IMG/VR virus record: IMGVR_UViG_3300042922_001480
Coordinates: 1 to 40,873 of that record
Length of the DNA: 40,873 nt
DNA from: a virus
Strand: one strand, 5' to 3'
Notes under the pieces: model-generated
The model's input: only the letters and a program-made list of their open reading frames with translations
Told to the model about the DNA's origin: nothing
Database searches by the model: none
Shown: positions 7,604 to 15,807 of the stretch, piece after piece
Numbering within the stretch: position 1 is the stretch's first letter
How the letters are laid out: the number at the start of each line of letters is the position of its first letter
Position numbers and translations under genes: made by a program

Positions 7604-7764
7604 GATCGTCTCCGGTGAATTTGGCCGGATCATTCCATGAGAACGAAATGAGAACAAGCCTGTTCCACATCGCTGCAATCGCGAGCGGCGATATTGCATC
7701 GCGGCAAATAGCTTCGAAAGTGCCAGCATATTGACTGATCGTTGCGCGTGTGGTCGGCTGCGGC

Positions 7765-7977
7765 ATGCACCTCGCCAATCAGATTTTGACCGACGAAGAT
7801 GTTCACGAAGCCGCCGCTCGTTTGCGCGAGGCTTTCCGTGCGAACCCCACCACCGCCGACGCGCAGCACATCGCCGACGTGGACATGATCTTCGCGTGGA
7901 TCATGAGGCAGACCGAGTTGCCGGCGGCGTACAAACGCACCCCCAGCAACGTCACTATGGAAGCAACTGATCGATAG
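7765..7977 (+). CDS. hypothetical protein, plus-strand moron candidate
   Basis: A 70-residue protein beginning MHLANQILTDEDVHEAAARL that I do not recognise. A GTG at 7750 would add five residues. It runs against the late operon and its last 23 bases overlap the end of the SGNH tail protein gene (7955), so the two converge. Short helical, no membrane segment. Confidence 0.5.
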   Translation: MHLANQILTDEDVHEAAARLREAFRANPTTADAQHIADVDMIFAWIMRQTELPAAYKRTPSNVTMEATDR

Positions 7978-9907
7978 CCTGCCCAAGGATCTCGTAAGCG
8001 CGAGAGTTCGGGTGGCCATCCGGGATCTGCAAGGTGTTCGGCAAAGCGCCGATCGCGATTGCATCGGCATCCAGAACCGGATCTGCAAAGGGCAGCCAGA
8101 TTGCCAGCGGGTCGATCCACCGCTCGCCGTATAGCGTCTGTTGCTGCCCCCGAATGCTGATGATGTTATTGCGGTCAGCAACAGTCGTAGCAACCCGATA
8201 TATTGGCGACATCACCCGGTAGTCCATGCCCATGCTGACGCAGAAGGCAACCATCGCCTCGACATCAGCGACAACCGTCGCCGGATCGTTGACGTTGTTT
8301 TGCCCTGCCCAGATGACGCAATACTTGGAGCGCTGATCGTACCCGACCGCCAGCAGCCGCGTCCTGATCTGGGTCGACGTCTCGCCGAACACTCCAAGAT
8401 TGATGCAATGGGCGCTTAGGGCAGGCTGGCCGGACTGCCGGAACCCGCCGCCCCTCGCAAGGCCCAGTTGCCCCGGATAGGCAAGAGAGTTTCGAACCGA
8501 CTGCCCGTTCACCTCGAATTCCGGGAGCCATCCGTAGCTCAAGCTGTCGCCTGGGCAGATCGCGAAGTTCATCGGATCGCGGAAGGCGAGCGCGCGGAGC
8601 TCGGCTTCCGTAAGCTCCCGATTGTAGAGCGTGACCCGCTTGAGCACGCACGCACCGAATATCGATCCAGGGTTAGCGCCGAAGCGGGTCTCGCTCCAGA
8701 CAGGGATCGGCGAAGCATGCGCCGTCACGACCTGGGGGCTCCCGTTGAAGGACGCCCTCAATTCGGTTGGCGTCAATGTCCAGGCAACGCTGCCGGGTCT
8801 CTGCCCTCCGGTGGTGCCGAGTTCGCAGCTCGCAACCACAACGTTCCCGACGAGGTAGCGAACCTGAAGCGCATTGGCCGACGTCAGGTTGACCACCACA
8901 CGATTGTTGAGCGTGCCGTCGCCGATATACAACGCCGTCACCGCACCGGATGGACCAAAGCACGCGTCCGACAATGCCCACCATTCGACCACGCCGCCAT
9001 GCGCCCCTTGGGGCGGGGCGACGTTGCTGGTGACGGCATCGAGATTGCGCGTCGCCGCGGCCGTGCCGCTGCGGATCAGCTGGCCGCCAAAGGCGAAGTT
9101 GCTGTTGTGCTCGACGACAGCCAGGCCGCCGAGCCGAAGCGTGAAGTTCACCGCGGCCCCAGCGGTGACGGGGATCTGGAGTTCGCCGCGCATCCATGCC
9201 GTGCTGCCGCCACCAGAACCGCCGGGAACGAAGTAATCCCGCAACTGCGCATCCGGCTTCACAAGCTGCACGCCGACTGAGCCGCCGATCTCTGCAAACG
9301 CGGCCGTGAGATTGACGTGCCGGAGCGCCATGGTGCCGAGATTGGCGAGGCTGCCATTCGCCAGGGCAATGTGCGCCAGAGTGAAGCCGCGCACAGTGCC
9401 GGCAGCGGCGACCTTGTTGTTCGGAACGAAGTAGATCCGAATCGTTCCGTTGGCATCCGGCGCGCCCGTAAAGGCCAGGTCGAACGTCGGGACGCCGAGG
9501 TAAGTACCCGTCGCGACGACAGAATAGGCAAGCGTTCCTGCCGGAAGATCGATCGACATACCGCCCGGCAGCGTACCGGGATTGCCGGTCACGACGCCCG
9601 TCAGGTTCGTGTTGCAACCCTCCGAGGACCAGGCCTCTTCGATGACCAGGCCGCGATCGGTGATACGGGCGGTGTTCGCTGCAAAATCGACGATGTTGCC
9701 GTTCTTCGACTTGGCCGTCGCGTTCGTGCCGGCGCGCACCGCCGTCAGTTGCGCTGCGATATTGCCTTCGACGCCGCCGGCGTAAATCTTCCCCTCGGCG
9801 AAGCCATAGTCGACAAAGGCGCTTGGATCATACCAGGGCGTAACACCACCGCCGCCGGCAACGCCGCGCATCATTCCAAGGGCGAGCCCAAGACCAAGCT
9901 GCATCAT
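7955..9907 (-). CDS. tail protein with LamG-like and C-terminal SGNH hydrolase domains
   Basis: The 650-residue protein has a Gly-rich N-terminal part, a beta-rich concanavalin/LamG-like region (about 290-440, with GDGTLNNRVVVNL and VTLYNRELTEAELRAL) and a C-terminal SGNH/GDSL esterase. The catalytic blocks are visible: GDSLSYG with Ser455, NLGVFGETS, GQNN with Asn537, and DGH with Asp630 and His632. SGNH enzymes remove acetyl or acyl groups from sugars or lipids. As the last gene of the tail block it is a good candidate for a receptor-binding or surface-polysaccharide deacylating tail tip. ATG 9907 overlaps the preceding stop (ATGA). Confidence 0.85.
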   Translation of the reverse strand: MMQLGLGLALGMMRGVAGGGGVTPWYDPSAFVDYGFAEGKIYAGGVEGNIAAQLTAVRAGTNATAKSKNGNIVDFAANTARITDRGLVIEEAWSSEGCNTNLTGVVTGNPGTLPGGMSIDLPAGTLAYSVVATGTYLGVPTFDLAFTGAPDANGTIRIYFVPNNKVAAAGTVRGFTLAHIALANGSLANLGTMALRHVNLTAAFAEIGGSVGVQLVKPDAQLRDYFVPGGSGGGSTAWMRGELQIPVTAGAAVNFTLRLGGLAVVEHNSNFAFGGQLIRSGTAAATRNLDAVTSNVAPPQGAHGGVVEWWALSDACFGPSGAVTALYIGDGTLNNRVVVNLTSANALQVRYLVGNVVVASCELGTTGGQRPGSVAWTLTPTELRASFNGSPQVVTAHASPIPVWSETRFGANPGSIFGACVLKRVTLYNRELTEAELRALAFRDPMNFAICPGDSLSYGWLPEFEVNGQSVRNSLAYPGQLGLARGGGFRQSGQPALSAHCINLGVFGETSTQIRTRLLAVGYDQRSKYCVIWAGQNNVNDPATVVADVEAMVAFCVSMGMDYRVMSPIYRVATTVADRNNIISIRGQQQTLYGERWIDPLAIWLPFADPVLDADAIAIGALPNTLQIPDGHPNSRAYEILGQAIDQLLP

Positions 9908-10419
9908 TCTTCGGTACTCCCCGCGATCGTCCAGGCGCCATCGGCATAGAGGCACGTCACAAGGGCATGCGGCCCGAGCGACCGGGTGTGCCCGTGCGCG
10001 TTGCCGGGCGCGCCGCCGCCCTCGAGCACGAACCGCACCCGGCCAGCGCCGCGCTGCAACACGGTGCAGCCGTCGCCCTCTTCAGCGTCGGCCGGCAAGG
10101 TCATCACCTGCTCGGTGGCTTTGGTGACCGGCACGATGCGGTTGAGGTGCAGTGCGGGGTCGAAGGTGAAATCTCCGGTTTCGACCTCGGCCACCGGCAC
10201 GCGGGCGATAAGCAGCGGGCCAAGGAAGGAGCCGGAAGGCGCATCCCCCCAGCCGTCGGCATCCTTCGGCCCCCAGCGGTCGAGCGCGAGATTGTCGGTG
10301 TAGTGATCGCCGACATTGCCGAGATCGGCGGCCGGCGGGCCGTCGCCGGAAAGCTCGGAATAGCCCTTGTCGCCGCGCCGGCCGGGCGGGCCGCCGCGTG
10401 CCATGATCACCCTTGTCAT
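9904..10419 (-). CDS. phage tail fibre-region protein, collagen-like start
   Basis: This 171-residue protein begins with a short Gly-Pro-rich stretch (ARGGPPGRRGDKG) and ends in a beta-rich domain (GDGCTVLQRGAGRVRFVLEG). Such domains occur in tail-fibre and spike proteins of alphaproteobacterial phages. The start at 10419 has GGAG five bases upstream. It is coupled to the SGNH gene by ATGA and probably forms part of the same tip structure. Exact role unknown. Confidence 0.6.
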   Translation of the reverse strand: MTRVIMARGGPPGRRGDKGYSELSGDGPPAADLGNVGDHYTDNLALDRWGPKDADGWGDAPSGSFLGPLLIARVPVAEVETGDFTFDPALHLNRIVPVTKATEQVMTLPADAEEGDGCTVLQRGAGRVRFVLEGGGAPGNAHGHTRSLGPHALVTCLYADGAWTIAGSTEE

Positions 10420-10429
10420 GGTTTCTCCG

Positions 10430-10783
10430 TCAGTCGCGGATGTAGCGGGTTGCAGGATCGTCTAGGACGGTCATCAGGCCGTCGACGCCGGTGCGGATCT
10501 CCTGGGCGTAGTCGCCCCAGGGCAGCGCCTCGATCGCCGCCTGCGGGCAGCGCGTGACGATCACCGCGTCCTGCGTTGCATTGCCGATCGGCTCATAGAT
10601 CTCGATGGTCCCGTCGGCCGTCGTCAGGGTGAGCGACACGTCTGGATCGGCGAGGCTCTTTAGCCCGATCTCCACCGTGTAGCCGGTGAGGTCGAGCGTG
10701 CCGCCGGGCACGGGCCGCAGCGGCATCGCCTCTTCCCATGGCAGGTGCCGCCAGATGATGGGCCAATCGTCACCGCAGGACAT
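10430..10783 (-). CDS. phage tail-region protein, 117 aa
   Basis: Unrecognised beta-rich protein (GTLDLTGYTVEIGLKSLADP, SLTLTTADGTIEI) that resembles the small Ig-fold-like proteins next to tail-fibre genes. ATG 10783 is preceded by AGGAG; the long N-terminal extension to 10966 is antisense-like and rejected. Lies between two other tail-tip genes on the same transcript. Confidence 0.55.
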   Translation of the reverse strand: MSCGDDWPIIWRHLPWEEAMPLRPVPGGTLDLTGYTVEIGLKSLADPDVSLTLTTADGTIEIYEPIGNATQDAVIVTRCPQAAIEALPWGDYAQEIRTGVDGLMTVLDDPATRYIRD

Positions 10784-10793
10784 AAGCAATCTC

Positions 10794-11573
10794 CTAGCGC
10801 CAGCTGCCGGCCAGGCCGCGGCTGGTCGCCGAGCTCGACACGGCACGTCCGGTCTGTGCATTGAGCCGGGATGCCGAAGCATTGGACCAGTTGTTGCTGC
10901 CGGAAATGATGTTGGCGTCATCATTCTCGGTGGCGTTGGTCCAGGTCGTTCGGGTGTCGACTGCACCCCATACCGCCGCCAGCACCATGCCGCCCGAGGG
11001 GATATCGATGGTCAGGGTGAGCGGCGTGGCCGCGGTGTTCACGGTATCGCTGTCGAACGGCGTGAGCGAGCGGAGCCCGGTTGCCCGATAGAGGGTGAGG
11101 CCGCACACCTGCATGGTGCTATTAAAGGTCACCGACACCGCGCCACTGGTGCCGGTTGGCACCAGCGCCCCATAGAAGCCAAGCACGTTGGAGCTTGCCG
11201 CACCTTCTCCCAGGCTCAACATCTTGGTGGCGGCAACCCCGCCGATGGAGCACGAGATGAACGATCGCGCATTGGGGTTGTCGGTCGAGATGATCGAGGC
11301 GATGAGGTAGCGATCGGAGGCTTCGGCCCCGAAGTTCTGCCCTGAGAAAATATAGGTGGAGAGATCGTTGCTGTTCGGCGTGGCGCGCTGCAGATAGGTG
11401 AGCAGCAGCGGCGCCTGCGTCCCCACCACGCCGGTCACACCGGGCATGAAGGCCTCACACGGCACGCCATTGTGGCCGATGCCGCGCGCCTCCGCCGGCG
11501 TCACCAGGCGGCGGCCGGGCACCACCAGCGCCGGGCGCTCGGGCAGGATGAGCGGCGGAGGAAGCTCGATCAT
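10794..11573 (-). CDS. phage tail/structural protein, 259 aa
   Basis: A Ser/Thr/Ala-rich, beta-rich protein without charged clusters, like other phage particle surface proteins. It starts with a proline-rich stretch (IELPPPLILPERPALVVPG) and continues with repeated short strands (TLTIDIPSGGMVLAAVWG, TTWTNATEND). ATG 11573 overlaps the preceding stop (ATGA). Not recognised beyond its position among tail-tip genes. Confidence 0.55.
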   Translation of the reverse strand: MIELPPPLILPERPALVVPGRRLVTPAEARGIGHNGVPCEAFMPGVTGVVGTQAPLLLTYLQRATPNSNDLSTYIFSGQNFGAEASDRYLIASIISTDNPNARSFISCSIGGVAATKMLSLGEGAASSNVLGFYGALVPTGTSGAVSVTFNSTMQVCGLTLYRATGLRSLTPFDSDTVNTAATPLTLTIDIPSGGMVLAAVWGAVDTRTTWTNATENDDANIISGSNNWSNASASRLNAQTGRAVSSSATSRGLAGSWR

Positions 11574-11959
11574 TCGGCCATCACCTGCGCCGCGTCGGCG
11601 CCGATCGCGGCGAGCAGCTCCAGCGCGTCGGGATCGTCGGCATAGACTTCCGGATGGTCCGGTGCGAACCAGCGGGCGAAGGATGCCGGGTGCGCCGTCA
11701 ACGCGGCATAGGCGGCATCGAGCTTGCCGGCGGCGATCAGCCGATCCTGCACCAGGCTTTTGGGCAGCCGGCGCCGCGGCGGAGGCGACGGCTCGGGCTC
11801 TGGATCGGGCTCATCGCCCACCGCAAGCCCGTGCTCGGCGAGATCGTCAGTGCCCCAGATGCCATCGGCCAGCAGGCCGAGAATGACCGCCGGGTCGAGT
11901 TGCGGCGTGCCGGGGAAGCGCACCCATGCGCCATCCACCTGGTGAACGATGATTTTCAT
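11570..11959 (-). CDS. phage tail-region protein, 129 aa
   Basis: The protein starts MKIIVHQVDGAWVRFPGTPQ, has an acidic-proline linker (DEPDPEPEPSPPPRRR) and a helical C-terminal part (KSLVQDRLIAAGKLDAAYAAL). The layout, between fibre genes and with a helical C-terminus, would suit a fibre assembly or chaperone factor, but I do not recognise the family. Start 11959 is one base after the preceding stop; longer reading to 12094 overlaps that gene. Confidence 0.55.
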   Translation of the reverse strand: MKIIVHQVDGAWVRFPGTPQLDPAVILGLLADGIWGTDDLAEHGLAVGDEPDPEPEPSPPPRRRLPKSLVQDRLIAAGKLDAAYAALTAHPASFARWFAPDHPEVYADDPDALELLAAIGADAAQVMAE

Positions 11960-11960
11960 G

Positions 11961-12725
11961 TCAAAGCGTCCGGGTAAGCGCGGCGGTGATGACGACGGCG
12001 CCGTTATCGACGAGATAGGCGAGGCTGAGCTCGGTGCCGACCGGGATCGAGTACGGGCCGAGGGGAACACCGTCATAAAGGCGGTAGCTGGCATGCAGCG
12101 TCAGCGTCCGCGTGGCGCCGGTGGCGGTGAAATGGAACACGCCCTTCTGGTTCTTCAGGTTCGAAGCCGCGCCCAGCGTGCGATTGCCGCCGAGCGGCAG
12201 CGGCACGTTGCCGGCGGCACCGAAATCGAAGCCCGTTGCAAAGTTCACCAGGATGGTCGCGGCGTCGACGAGCACACCATAGGCCGCGGCATCCCATACC
12301 GCCTCTGGCGTCAAGGTGAGGTCGCCGGCGGCGTCGGCGCGATATTGGCTGGCCGTTGCGAGAGGCCGGTTGAACCGCGCATCGTCGCCCGCCGCCACCG
12401 TGCCCGGCCCGGTGCCGACATTGAGCGGCGCCGCATTGCCGGGCACGAGGTCGAACTCGGCGGCGATGCCGATCGCCACGTAGCGCCAGACGCTTGAGAG
12501 CAGTCCGCTGGTCACGGTGAGGCGATAGGCGCCGCCCTCGGCGAAGAAGCCGGCGAAGCCGTTGGCATCGGCATTGAACGGATTGCCGAGCGGCACGGTG
12601 CCGGCGCGATCCGAGAACAGCGCGGCGAGCAGGCCCGACTCCTCGTCGCGCACCTCGATCGTCGCGCCGGGCACGACATTGCCGGCGGCGTCCTGTATGG
12701 GCGCCTGCCACCTCGCCAAGGCCAT
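11961..12725 (-). CDS. phage tail fibre-like protein
   Basis: This 254-residue protein opens with a carboxypeptidase-regulatory/Ig-like fold (PIQDAAGNVVPGATIEVRDE, then GNPFNADANGFAGFFAEGG and YRLTVTSG), common at the N-terminus of phage tail fibres. The central and C-terminal parts are small-residue-rich beta structure (LPLGGNRTLGAASNLKNQKG). It probably forms a side or tip fibre together with its neighbours. ATG 12725 is 12 bases from the end of the broken tail-tip gene. Confidence 0.6.
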   Translation of the reverse strand: MALARWQAPIQDAAGNVVPGATIEVRDEESGLLAALFSDRAGTVPLGNPFNADANGFAGFFAEGGAYRLTVTSGLLSSVWRYVAIGIAAEFDLVPGNAAPLNVGTGPGTVAAGDDARFNRPLATASQYRADAAGDLTLTPEAVWDAAAYGVLVDAATILVNFATGFDFGAAGNVPLPLGGNRTLGAASNLKNQKGVFHFTATGATRTLTLHASYRLYDGVPLGPYSIPVGTELSLAYLVDNGAVVITAALTRTL

Positions 12726-12737
12726 GAACCTACCCCG

Positions 12738-13802
12738 TCAGTTGATCTGTGCGCCGCGGATATCCGGGCTGCCGGTGATGGTGAGAAAGCTCACCCCGTC
12801 GATTGCGTTGCCACCGGCGCCGCCCGCCCGCGGAAACTGGTCGCCAAGGCCCGGCTGGCCGGGCTGGCCGGCAAGGCCGCCACGCCCGCCGCCGCTGTCG
12901 CCGAGGCCATAGGTCTCGGTGGTGGCATTCTGTCCGGTGCCGTAATTGCCCACGTAGCCGAGGCCGGGCTGATAGCCCTGCCCGCCGCCGCCACCCCAGC
13001 GCCGCACCAGGCTGCTGCTGCCGGAGGCCTCGACACGGCAGCCGCCACCACCGCCGCCGCCCCAGATCTGACCGCCGGTCGCGTCCACCTGCACCGCATA
13101 GCGGGAATAGATCGCGGTGCCGCCGTCCTGGCCGTTGCTGGGCGTGGCGTCGCCGCCCTTGCCCTGAATGCGCCCGCGAATGATGAGATGCAGCGTCACG
13201 CCCGCAGGCCAGTCCCCGACGGTGAAGGCCGGAGTATCGGAGGCGCTGGCGCCGACGATCACGCCGGCCTCGACGATACAGGTCACCTCATCGCCGGAGA
13301 CCGGCGGCGGATAGAGGCTGTCGTGCGCCTCGCGGAAGTTCACGTCCTGCGCATTGGCGTCGATGATGATGACGCGATTATTCAGGTCGCCATCGTCGAG
13401 CGAGGTGAAGCGCAGCTCGTCGGCCTCGATCTCAAAACCGGTATCGGTCGGCTGCAGTCGCACGATCTGGATTGGCACTGAATCCGGCGCGCCGGTGTCA
13501 TCCTGCAAAGGCCGGGATTGCAGCTTGTAGCCGCGCCCCAGCACCGGCGTGAGCGGATCGGTGCGGAAGCTGGAATAGGTGAAATGCCGCGGCGGGGTAC
13601 GGAAACGGCCGAGCTGGATATCGTTGACGCGCCGCGCCACCTGGCGGCCGAAGGCCGGGATCCAGCTGGCGAAGATGCGCTTCACAGCCGGCGCGCCATA
13701 CTCATCCTGCGCCTCGAGGTTCGCCGTCACCGCCGAGGAGCGGTAATTGTCCGGATCGTCCGCCTTCTTCAGCGGGTTCACCAGGCCGAAATAGGTCCAC
13801 AC
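12738..13802 (-). pseudogene. C-terminal part of frameshifted tail-tip gene, with glycine-rich region
   Basis: The frame continues upstream of the GTG at 13802 as DLDESNVLTGTLRIREQPDK and joins the end of 13808-14977, so this is the second half of one gene. There is no ribosome site before the GTG. The last 120 residues hold Gly runs (GGGGGGG, WGGGGGQG, GGGRGGLAGQPGQPG), resembling the glycine-rich receptor-binding modules of some phage adhesins. If the shift is a sequencing error or is corrected, the intact product would be about 740 residues long. Confidence 0.65.
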
Positions 13803-13807
13803 CTGGC

Positions 13808-14977
13808 TTACGCGCTTGTCCGGCTGCTCGCGGATCCGCAGCGTGCCGGTGAGAACGTTACTCTCATCGAGATCGCGGCATCGGTCGCGATCTGCCGCAG
13901 CACCTGCAGGCGGATGATGCGATCCTTGTCATCCCACCACACCGCCAGCGCGCCTTGCTGGATCAGGTCCGACACCAGCTTGTTGACCGCAGTGGGCTCG
14001 GCGATGAGGCGAGTGTAGACGCGGCGCAGGAAGGCGCCGGTTTCTGCCTTCCACGCGGGAAGCGGGATGTATTCCGCCGGCACCTGCGCATAGGTGGTGA
14101 ACAGGTCGGCGATGATGTCGGCCGGGTCCTGCCCCACATAGTGGAGGCACAGCTGCGCCCGGTCCTGCGCATCGTGCTCGGCCGCCTCGGTGCCGTGCTG
14201 GCCGCGCACCAGGGTGAGCACATCGCCCACGCGGGTGAAGTCGCATATTTCCTTGCCGCCGATCGCCACGATACCGGCGGCCGGATATTCGAGATTGCCG
14301 ATGCCGGCGGGCGAGAGGGTGGCCGAGGTGACGGCCGCGTCGATGTCGGCGACGAGGAAGCCCTGGCTGAGCTTCGGCGCCAGCGCCCGATCTTCGTCCG
14401 CCATCTTCAGCGCGTCTTTCGCCACCAGCGAATAGCGCCCGTCGAGCGAAGGCCCCTCGAAGCTCTCAAGGATGAAGTGGCGGGTGTCCATCTCCGCCAG
14501 CGCCTGCCCAAGCTCGCCGCGGATGATGCGGATCGGCTTGCCGCGGAGGTACGGCTGCCGCGCCCGGAACTTCCCCCAATAGCTGCCCTGCTTGAACGGA
14601 TCATAGGGCCGCTCAGTGACGTAGGGATCATAGCCCGGCCCGGTGTCCGGCCACGGGAAATCCGAAAAGCTCACGCTGAGCGAGGAGCGGGTGCCGAGGT
14701 TCTCGCCGAGCGAGATGGTGCCGGGCGAAAGCGACACGCTCTCGATGCAGGGCAGCGCGTCGATGCCGCTCTCGACAAGGTACGCGGTGCCGATGGCAAA
14801 GCGCAGCGTCACCGGAGCATTCGAATAGTTCGGCCGGTCCTGGCACGTCGCCTTGGTGTTGAAGCACTTGCGGGTTCCGGTCGGGTTTGGTCCGGCCAGC
14901 GTCGCCGTGCAAGGCGCGACGCCGTAGCTGAGCGCGCAGGTGTCGATGTCGATCTCGACGAAGGTGAGCGTCTTCAC
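13808..14977 (-). pseudogene. N-terminal part of frameshifted tail-tip (baseplate) gene
   Basis: This reads 370-odd plausible residues with Cys-rich start (DIDTCALSYGVAPCTATL, CFNTKATCQDRPNYSN), typical of a conserved tail-tip protein in alphaproteobacterial siphophages. After LRQIATDAAI the frame becomes nonsense (SMRVTFSPARCGSASS) and stops. The correct continuation lies in another frame from about 13870. Loss of one base in a GCGGATCTC-like sequence would explain it. There is no slippery heptamer. ATG 14977 overlaps the stop of the upstream gene (ATGA). Confidence 0.7.
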
Positions 14978-15804
14978 AGCGCCACCGCCGAGAGCTGGAG
15001 ATTGAGGCCAACCACCACGCCCTCGCGCAGCACCGAGGTCTCCGGCCGGATGTCGCCGGTGACCCAGGCGAAGCCCACCTCGGCCGGATAGTCCGCTGGC
15101 ATCCAGGCGAAGAAGAACGGGATCTCGCGCGCCGCCTTCACGAAGTCCGCGAGGTTGGCGTGGAACCAGTCATAGTTGAGGAACTGGATTTGCGCGTTCG
15201 TCGCGAGCGCCTGCCGGGTGACGATGCGGCCGAGATAGTCCCCGCTCTCGGCCTGCCCCGTCACGATGTCGTCGGAAGCGGCGAAGGGCAGCGGCACATG
15301 GCCGGGCTGCAGGCCGCGCTGCAAGCGGGTGAGCCGGCCGATATAGACCACGGCTATGCGGGGCGCGGTGGCGACGGGCACCAGCTTCAGCCGCACCTGC
15401 GCGGCGAACACGGGATCGAAGCGCAGGATGGCCGGCGCATCGCCCGCCAGCACCACGGGTGTGAACACCTCGATCCAGTCGCCGGGGCTCCCCTCGTCGG
15501 GAATCTCCACCGAGACATTGACGCCGGCCGAGCCGAGATTGTGCCGGGCGATGCCGACATAATCGATCGGGTCAGGGCTGGTGACATCGAAGGTGACGTA
15601 CTGCACGGCGATGCTGTCGGACTGCCAGCGCGCCGCCGTCGAGGGGTTGGCAAGGTTGCTCGCCGGGAAGGCGGTCAGCTCATGATCAGCGGTGATGCCG
15701 CCGAGCGTCACCAGGTTGCGCCAGCCGATGAGCGGCGCGTTCGGCGAATGCTCGTCGACCGGCGTCGCCAGGATGACGACGCTGCGGGAGATGATGACGG
15801 CCAT
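14974..15804 (-). CDS. conserved phage tail-tip protein, 276 aa
   Basis: This beta-rich protein follows the tape measure gene by three bases and overlaps the next gene (ATGA). Its middle (FDVTSPDPIDYVGIARHNLG, PAILRFDPVFAAQVRLKL) resembles a discoidin/galactose-binding-like sandwich, and the end (FFFAWMPADYPAEVGFAWV) is typical of tail-tip proteins in this position. It is probably a distal-tail or hub component. The name of the family is not clear to me. Confidence 0.6.
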   Translation of the reverse strand: MAVIISRSVVILATPVDEHSPNAPLIGWRNLVTLGGITADHELTAFPASNLANPSTAARWQSDSIAVQYVTFDVTSPDPIDYVGIARHNLGSAGVNVSVEIPDEGSPGDWIEVFTPVVLAGDAPAILRFDPVFAAQVRLKLVPVATAPRIAVVYIGRLTRLQRGLQPGHVPLPFAASDDIVTGQAESGDYLGRIVTRQALATNAQIQFLNYDWFHANLADFVKAAREIPFFFAWMPADYPAEVGFAWVTGDIRPETSVLREGVVVGLNLQLSAVAL

Positions 15805-15807
15805 GGA

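Noticed and set aside
13860-13885. Programmed frameshift in the tail-tip gene
   Set aside because: There is no X XXY YYZ heptamer at the shift and this gene is not a known site of recoding; a mutation or sequence error is more likely.
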